Shown: positions 59,042-64,000 of the stretch, piece after piece | Layout: the number at the start of each line of letters is the position of its first letter | How positions within the stretch are numbered: position 1 is the first letter of the stretch | Assembly: GCF_042676985.1 (NCBI RefSeq) | Contig: NZ_JBHTIK010000011.1 | Span: forward strand, 62,001 to 126,000 | Reading direction: 5' to 3' | DNA: 64,000 nt | From: Sphingosinicella xenopeptidilytica | Lineage (GTDB): Bacteria; Pseudomonadota; Alphaproteobacteria; Sphingomonadales; Sphingomonadaceae | Translations under genes and position numbers: made by a program | The notes under the pieces: model-generated | What the model was told of the DNA's origin: nothing | Seen by the model: only the letters and a program-made list of their open reading frames with translations | The model's database searches: none

Positions 59042-62000
59042 GCCAGCTACTCGACCGCCTGACCTTTTTCCGGCAGGCCAAGCAGTCCTTTTCCAAAGGT
59101 CACGGCATCACCACCAACCAGAACCGCGACTGGGAGGATGGCTATCGGAAGCGCTGGCAGCACGACAAGATCGTGCGCTCCACCCACGGCGTGAACTGCA
59201 CCGGCTCCTGTTCCTGGAAAATCTACGTCAAGGGCGGGATCATTACCTGGGAAACACAGCAGACCGATTATCCCCGCACCAGGCCCGATCTCCCCAACCA
59301 CGAGCCGCGGGGCTGCCCACGCGGCGCGAGCTACAGCTGGTACATCTATTCGGCGCAGCGGCTGAAATATCCGATGGTCCGCTCCCGCCTGCTCAAGTTG
59401 TGGCGCGAAGCGCGGGTCATCCGCACGCCCGTCGCGGCCTGGGCATCGATCGTCGAGGATCCGGTCAAGCGCAAAAGCTATACCGCTATTCGCGGCCACG
59501 GCGGCTTCGTGCGCGCGACTTGGGAAGAGGTGAACGAGATCATCGCTTCGGCCAATGCCTATACCGCCAAGACCTATGGGCCGGATCGGGTCATCGGCTT
59601 TTCGCCTATCCCGGCCATGTCGATGGTCAGCTATGCCGCCGGATCGCGCTATCTGTCGCTGCTCGGCGGCACCTGCATGAGCTTTTACGACTGGTATTGC
59701 GACCTGCCGCCGTCGAGCCCGCAGACCTGGGGAGAGCAGACCGACGTGCCGGAGAGCGCGGATTGGTACAACGCCGGATTCCTGATGATGTGGGGTTCGA
59801 ATGTTCCGCAGACGCGGACTCCCGATGCTCATTTCATGACCGAGGCTCGCTATCGCGGTGCCAAGGTGGCGGTGGTGTCACCCGACTACGCCGAGGCCAC
59901 CAAGTTCGCCGACCTGTGGCTGAACCCCAAGCAGGGTACGGACGCTGCGCTCGCGATGGCGATGGGGCATGTTATTCTCCGCGAATTCCACCTCGATCGG
60001 CAGGCGGAATATTTCGAGGATTATTGCCGAAAATATTCGGACATGCCGATGCTGGTGCGGCTGGTGCCCGGCAAGGGCGGACTGGTCCCCGAACGGCTGC
60101 TGCGCGCGTCCGACTTCAAGGATGCGCTGGGTGAGACGAACAACCCGGAATGGAAGACCGTCGCCATCGACGCGAAGAGCGGCGAACCGGTGGTGCCGCT
60201 GGGCTCTGCCGGCTTCCGTTGGGGCGAACATGGCAAATGGAATCTGGAAGAGAAGGATGGAAAAGGCGAGGAGACCCAGTTGCGCATGACCGCGATCCTT
60301 GGCGGCGACCATGATGTCGTCGTCGATGTCGCCTTTCCCTATTTCGGCAATCGCGAACACGATCATTTCCAGGGCACGGACCATGCCGATGTGCTGAACC
60401 GGCGCGTGCCTGTCCGTGAGATCGCGCTCAAGGACGGCAAGGCACTGGTCGCGACGGTGTTTGATCTGTTCTGCGCGAACTACGGACTCGACCGAGGCCT
60501 TGGCGGCGGCAATGTCGCGCGGGACTACAGTCTTAACGTGCCCTACACGCCTGCCTGGGCGGAAAAGATCACCGGCGTACCTGCGGATCACATCATCACT
60601 GTCGCACGTGAATTCGCGCACAACGCAGAAATCACCAAAGGCAAGTCGATGGTGATCCTGGGGGCCGGTCTCAACCACTGGTATCACATGGACATGAACT
60701 ATCGCGGCATCATCAACCTGTTGGTGATGTGCGGATGTGTTGGCCAGTCGGGCGGTGGCTGGTCGCACTACGTGGGGCAGGAAAAGCTGCGACCGCAGAC
60801 CGGCTGGGCCGCGCTCGCCTTTGCACTCGACTGGAACCGGCCACCGCGCCACATGAATTCGACCAGCTTTTTCTATGCACACACCGACCAGTGGCGCTAC
60901 GAAACGCTGGGTGTTGATGAGATCTTGTCCCCCACTGCACCGGAAGGGGATTGGGACGCCAGCCTGATCGATTACAACGTGCGCGCCGAACGCATGGGCT
61001 GGCTGCCGTCCGCGCCGCAGCTCAAGACCAATCCGCTCACCGTCGGCAAGGCGGTGAAGGCGTCCGGCAAGGAGGCAGGGCCCTATCTCGCCGCCGCGCT
61101 GAAAACGGGCGAAATCGAGCTTTCCTGTTTCGATCCGGACGATCCTGCCAACTGGCCGCGGAACATGTTTGTCTGGCGCTCCAATTTGCTCGGGTCGTCG
61201 GGCAAGGGCCACGAATATTTCCTCAAGCATCTGCTCGGTACCGCGCATGGCGTGCAGGGCAAGGACCTCGGCGAAACCGGCGCGCAGAAGCCGAAGGATG
61301 TGAAGTGGCACGAGGATGCACCGAAGGGTAAACTCGACCTGCTCGTGACGCTTGATTTTCGCATGTCGACCACCTGCGTTTATTCGGACATCGTGCTGCC
61401 AACCGCGAGCTGGTACGAAAAGGACGACCTCAACACGTCCGATATGCACCCGTTCATTCACCCGTTGTCGGCGGCGGTTGATCCGGTGTGGGAATCGCGC
61501 AGCGACTGGGACATTTACAAGGGTATCGCGAAAACATTCTCCGAAGTCGCGCCCGAAGTTCTGGATATCGAGCATGATGTCGTGCTGACCCCTATCCAGC
61601 ACGACAGCCCTAACGAGATCGCTCAACCTTTCGACGTTGCCGACTGGGGCAAGGGCGAGGTTGAACCGATCCCGGGCCGGACGATGGCGACCGTGGCGCT
61701 GATCGAACGGGACTACCCGAACCTTTACAAGCGCTTCACGGCGCTGGGGCCACTGATGGAAAAGCTTGGCAATGGCGGCAAAGGGATCGGTTGGAATACC
61801 GATCACGAAGTCGAGAATCTCCGCCGCCTCAATGGCCCGGTGCTTGAAGACGGTGTGACGAAAGGACGACCGCAGATCGAAAGCGCCATCGACGCAGCCG
61901 AGGTGATCCTGATGCTGGCGCCTGAAACCAATGGCGAGGTCGCGGTCAAGGCCTGGGCGGCGCTATCAAGGAATACCGGCCGTGACCACACGCACCTGGC

Positions 62001-62775
62001 GCTGCCCAAGGAAGACGAGAAGATCCGATTCCGCGACATTCAGGCACAGCCGCGGAAGATCATTTCCTCCCCGACCTGGTCGGGCCTTGAAAGCGAACAC
62101 GTCTGCTATAACGCGGGCTACACCAACGTCCACGAACTGATCCCCTGGCGCACGCTGACCGGCCGGCAGCAACTCTATCAGGATCACAAATGGATGCGCG
62201 CTTTTGGCGAAGGCTTTTGCGTCTATCGACCGCCGATCGACACGAAGGCCGTCAAGCCGATGCTGGATGAGGCTAAAGACGCACCGCACGTCATCCTCAA
62301 CTTCATCACGCCGCACCAGAAATGGGGTATTCATTCGACCTACACCGACAACCTGCTGATGCTCACGCTATCACGCGGTGGGCCGATCGTCTGGATGAGC
62401 GAGGTCGACGCCGCCAAGGCGGGTTTGGTCGACAACGACTGGGTCGAGGCCTTCAACAGCAACGGCGCGCTGGTTGCACGCGTGGTGGTGTCGCAGCGGA
62501 TGAAGGAAGGCACGTTGTTCATGTACCACGCGCAGGAAAAGATCGTGAATGTCCCCGGTTCGCCGCTTACCGGTCAGCGGGGCGGTATCCACAACAGCGT
62601 TACGCGCGCGGTGCTGAAACCGACGCATATGATCGGCGGTTATGTCCAGCTCGCTTACGGCTTCAACTATTACGGAACGGTCGGGTCCAACCGCGACGAA
62701 TATGTGATCGTCCGTAAACTGCAAAAGGTCGATTGGCTCGAGGGGGCTCTCGCCGATGGGGAGGCCGCAGCATGA
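59038..62775 (+). CDS. narG: Respiratory nitrate reductase, alpha subunit
   Basis: A 1,245-aa molybdenum enzyme that reduces nitrate to nitrite on the cytoplasmic side of the membrane. The FS0 [4Fe-4S] ligands are STHGVNCTGSCSWKIYVKGG (HxxxCxxxC) and EPRGCPRGASY (about 90). SFYDWYCDLPPSSPQTWGEQ (about 220) contains the aspartate that binds molybdenum. It has no Tat signal, as is usual for NarG. The gene overlaps narK and narH by 4 bp each, forming narK-narG-narH. Confidence 0.97.
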   Translation: MSQLLDRLTFFRQAKQSFSKGHGITTNQNRDWEDGYRKRWQHDKIVRSTHGVNCTGSCSWKIYVKGGIITWETQQTDYPRTRPDLPNHEPRGCPRGASYSWYIYSAQRLKYPMVRSRLLKLWREARVIRTPVAAWASIVEDPVKRKSYTAIRGHGGFVRATWEEVNEIIASANAYTAKTYGPDRVIGFSPIPAMSMVSYAAGSRYLSLLGGTCMSFYDWYCDLPPSSPQTWGEQTDVPESADWYNAGFLMMWGSNVPQTRTPDAHFMTEARYRGAKVAVVSPDYAEATKFADLWLNPKQGTDAALAMAMGHVILREFHLDRQAEYFEDYCRKYSDMPMLVRLVPGKGGLVPERLLRASDFKDALGETNNPEWKTVAIDAKSGEPVVPLGSAGFRWGEHGKWNLEEKDGKGEETQLRMTAILGGDHDVVVDVAFPYFGNREHDHFQGTDHADVLNRRVPVREIALKDGKALVATVFDLFCANYGLDRGLGGGNVARDYSLNVPYTPAWAEKITGVPADHIITVAREFAHNAEITKGKSMVILGAGLNHWYHMDMNYRGIINLLVMCGCVGQSGGGWSHYVGQEKLRPQTGWAALAFALDWNRPPRHMNSTSFFYAHTDQWRYETLGVDEILSPTAPEGDWDASLIDYNVRAERMGWLPSAPQLKTNPLTVGKAVKASGKEAGPYLAAALKTGEIELSCFDPDDPANWPRNMFVWRSNLLGSSGKGHEYFLKHLLGTAHGVQGKDLGETGAQKPKDVKWHEDAPKGKLDLLVTLDFRMSTTCVYSDIVLPTASWYEKDDLNTSDMHPFIHPLSAAVDPVWESRSDWDIYKGIAKTFSEVAPEVLDIEHDVVLTPIQHDSPNEIAQPFDVADWGKGEVEPIPGRTMATVALIERDYPNLYKRFTALGPLMEKLGNGGKGIGWNTDHEVENLRRLNGPVLEDGVTKGRPQIESAIDAAEVILMLAPETNGEVAVKAWAALSRNTGRDHTHLALPKEDEKIRFRDIQAQPRKIISSPTWSGLESEHVCYNAGYTNVHELIPWRTLTGRQQLYQDHKWMRAFGEGFCVYRPPIDTKAVKPMLDEAKDAPHVILNFITPHQKWGIHSTYTDNLLMLTLSRGGPIVWMSEVDAAKAGLVDNDWVEAFNSNGALVARVVVSQRMKEGTLFMYHAQEKIVNVPGSPLTGQRGGIHNSVTRAVLKPTHMIGGYVQLAYGFNYYGTVGSNRDEYVIVRKLQKVDWLEGALADGEAAA

Positions 62776-64000
62776 AGATCCGTGCCCAGATCGGAAAGGT
62801 GCTCAATCTCGACAAGTGCATCGGCTGCCATACCTGTTCCGTCACCTGCAAGAACGTGTGGACCAGCCGCGAAGGCATGGAATATGCGTGGTTCAACAAC
62901 GTCGAAACCAAACCCGGCATCGGTTATCCCAAGGACTGGGAAAACCAGAAGCGCTGGAACGGCGGCTGGGTTCGCGATGCCGGTGGGTCGATCCGACCGC
63001 GCATGGGCGGCAAATGGCGGCTGCTCGCAAAGATTTTTGCCAATCCAGATCTGCCTGAGATCGACGATTATTACGAGCCCTTCACCTTCGATTATGCCCA
63101 TCTGCAAAAGACGGGCGAGAGCAAGGCTTTCCCTACGGCGCGGCCGCGCAGCCTGGTGTCGGGCGAACGAATGGAAAAGATCAACTGGGGTCCCAACTGG
63201 GAAGAAATCCTGGGCGGTGAATTTTCCAAGCGCTCGGAGGATTACAACTTCGAGGGCGTGCAGAAGGAAATATACGGCCAGTTCGAAAATACTTTCATGA
63301 TGTATCTGCCCCGGCTGTGCGAACATTGCCTCAACCCCACCTGCGTCGCGGCTTGCCCCTCAGGTGCCATCTACAAGCGTGAGGAAGATGGCATTGTCCT
63401 CATTGACCAGGAAGCCTGCCGGGGTTGGCGGATGTGCGTCTCGGGCTGCCCATACAAAAAAATATACTACAACTGGAAAACCGGAAAATCGGAGAAGTGC
63501 ATCTTCTGCTATCCGCGCATCGAGGCCGGGCAGCCGACCGTGTGTTCGGAAACCTGCGTCGGGCGCATCCGGTATCTGGGGGTCATGCTCTATGACGCGG
63601 ATCGGATCGAGGAGGCGGCAAGCGTCGCCGATGTCGAGGATCTCTATCAGGCGCAGCTGGACATCTTCCTTGATCCCAATGATCCCAAGGTGATCGAGCA
63701 GGCCCGCAAAGACGGGGTTCCAGAGGCTTGGCTGGAGGCCGCCCGCCATTCGCCCGTCTACAAGATGGCGATGGAATGGAAGGTCGCCTTCCCGCTCCAC
63801 CCTGAATATCGCACGCTGCCGATGGTGTGGTATGTGCCGCCGCTGTCGCCGATCAATGCAGCGGCGAGCGCGGGACAGATTTCAGTCAACAACGGAATGC
63901 CTGACATCCGCAGCTTGCGCATTCCGCTCAAGTATCTCGCGAACCTGCTGACGGCAGGTGACGAGAAACCGGTGGCGCTTTGCCTCGAGCGGATGCTCGC
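62772..64000 (+). CDS. narH: Respiratory nitrate reductase, beta subunit (cut by window edge)
   Basis: The first 409 codons or so of NarH, starting MKIRAQIGKVLNLDKCIGCH. Iron-sulfur motifs are CIGCHTCSVTCKNVW, CEHCLNPTCVAACPSG, CRGWRMCVSGCP (Trp in the second position makes this the [3Fe-4S] site) and CIFCYPRIEAGQPTVCSETC. They form the electron wire from the NarI haems to NarG. The 5' end overlaps narG (ATGA). The C-terminus, narJ and narI are expected just outside the window. Confidence 0.96.
   Translation, partial: MKIRAQIGKVLNLDKCIGCHTCSVTCKNVWTSREGMEYAWFNNVETKPGIGYPKDWENQKRWNGGWVRDAGGSIRPRMGGKWRLLAKIFANPDLPEIDDYYEPFTFDYAHLQKTGESKAFPTARPRSLVSGERMEKINWGPNWEEILGGEFSKRSEDYNFEGVQKEIYGQFENTFMMYLPRLCEHCLNPTCVAACPSGAIYKREEDGIVLIDQEACRGWRMCVSGCPYKKIYYNWKTGKSEKCIFCYPRIEAGQPTVCSETCVGRIRYLGVMLYDADRIEEAASVADVEDLYQAQLDIFLDPNDPKVIEQARKDGVPEAWLEAARHSPVYKMAMEWKVAFPLHPEYRTLPMVWYVPPLSPINAAASAGQISVNNGMPDIRSLRIPLKYLANLLTAGDEKPVALCLERML

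Noticed and set aside
50508..64000. Second attachment site repeating the tRNA-Glu 3' end.
   Set aside because: No repeat of the T-arm/acceptor sequence was seen up to the window end; it may lie beyond 64000.

Overview
The window is high-GC bacterial DNA from an alphaproteobacterium, most likely Sphingomonadales. This rests on divK behind a DUF3572 gene, gcrA, a fused thiS-thiG gene, the order aminotransferase-hom-glpX-recJ, phaC, tRNA-Gly(CCC) and a paired korA/korB. Genus and species cannot be fixed from the sequence alone.

Positions 1-21,700 are core genome: a partial GDPD gene, ridA, a HAD hydrolase, DUF3572, divK, rpmG, an arginase-family gene, an Hpt protein, rnr, an SMR exporter, topA, an arsC-like gene, an amidase, accC-accB-aroQ, thiSG, csbD, a VOC protein, a secreted TPR protein, rppH with an alpha/beta hydrolase, and korAB with a DUF4169 gene. 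A pair of REP-like palindromes closes this block. Next comes a short AT-rich stretch with an orphan membrane protein, then an acidic HTH protein and a tightly overlapping ECF sigma / membrane anti-sigma / periplasmic sensor triad. Positions 24,900-36,800 are again core: D-amino-acid transaminase, photolyase, cyclopropane-fatty-acid synthase, nitronate monooxygenase, dicarboxylate transporter, tRNA-Gly, metZ-apaG, hsp33, argF, an ABC-2 permease and gcrA.

Positions 36,988-39,654 are an intact-looking IS1595-family (ISXO2-like) element. It has 26-bp perfect terminal inverted repeats, an 8-bp target duplication (CTATTTAG), a transposase, an overlapping 59-codon ORF, a highly structured non-coding segment and a passenger gene of unknown function. 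It sits between the 3' ends of gcrA and a second nitronate monooxygenase gene. Core genes resume with phaC, an aminotransferase, hom, glpX, recJ, ahpC, ahpF and tRNA-Glu.

From tRNA-Glu to the window end is a probable integrated island: a tyrosine recombinase just downstream of the tRNA, a frameshifted AlpA-type remnant, then a denitrification/nitrate-respiration module. The module holds nnrS plus a CopD-like membrane protein, an outer-membrane barrel protein, a Crp/Fnr regulator without Fe-S cysteines, a double-length narK fusion, narG, and narH (cut by the window edge). Four TTGAT-N4-ATCAA-type boxes lie in the two divergent intergenic regions, each spaced so that it could serve one of the four transcription units.

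Several small genes have no long open frame and were read directly from the sequence: the partial GDPD start, rpmG, the DUF4169 gene, the IS-borne 59-aa ORF and the partial narH.
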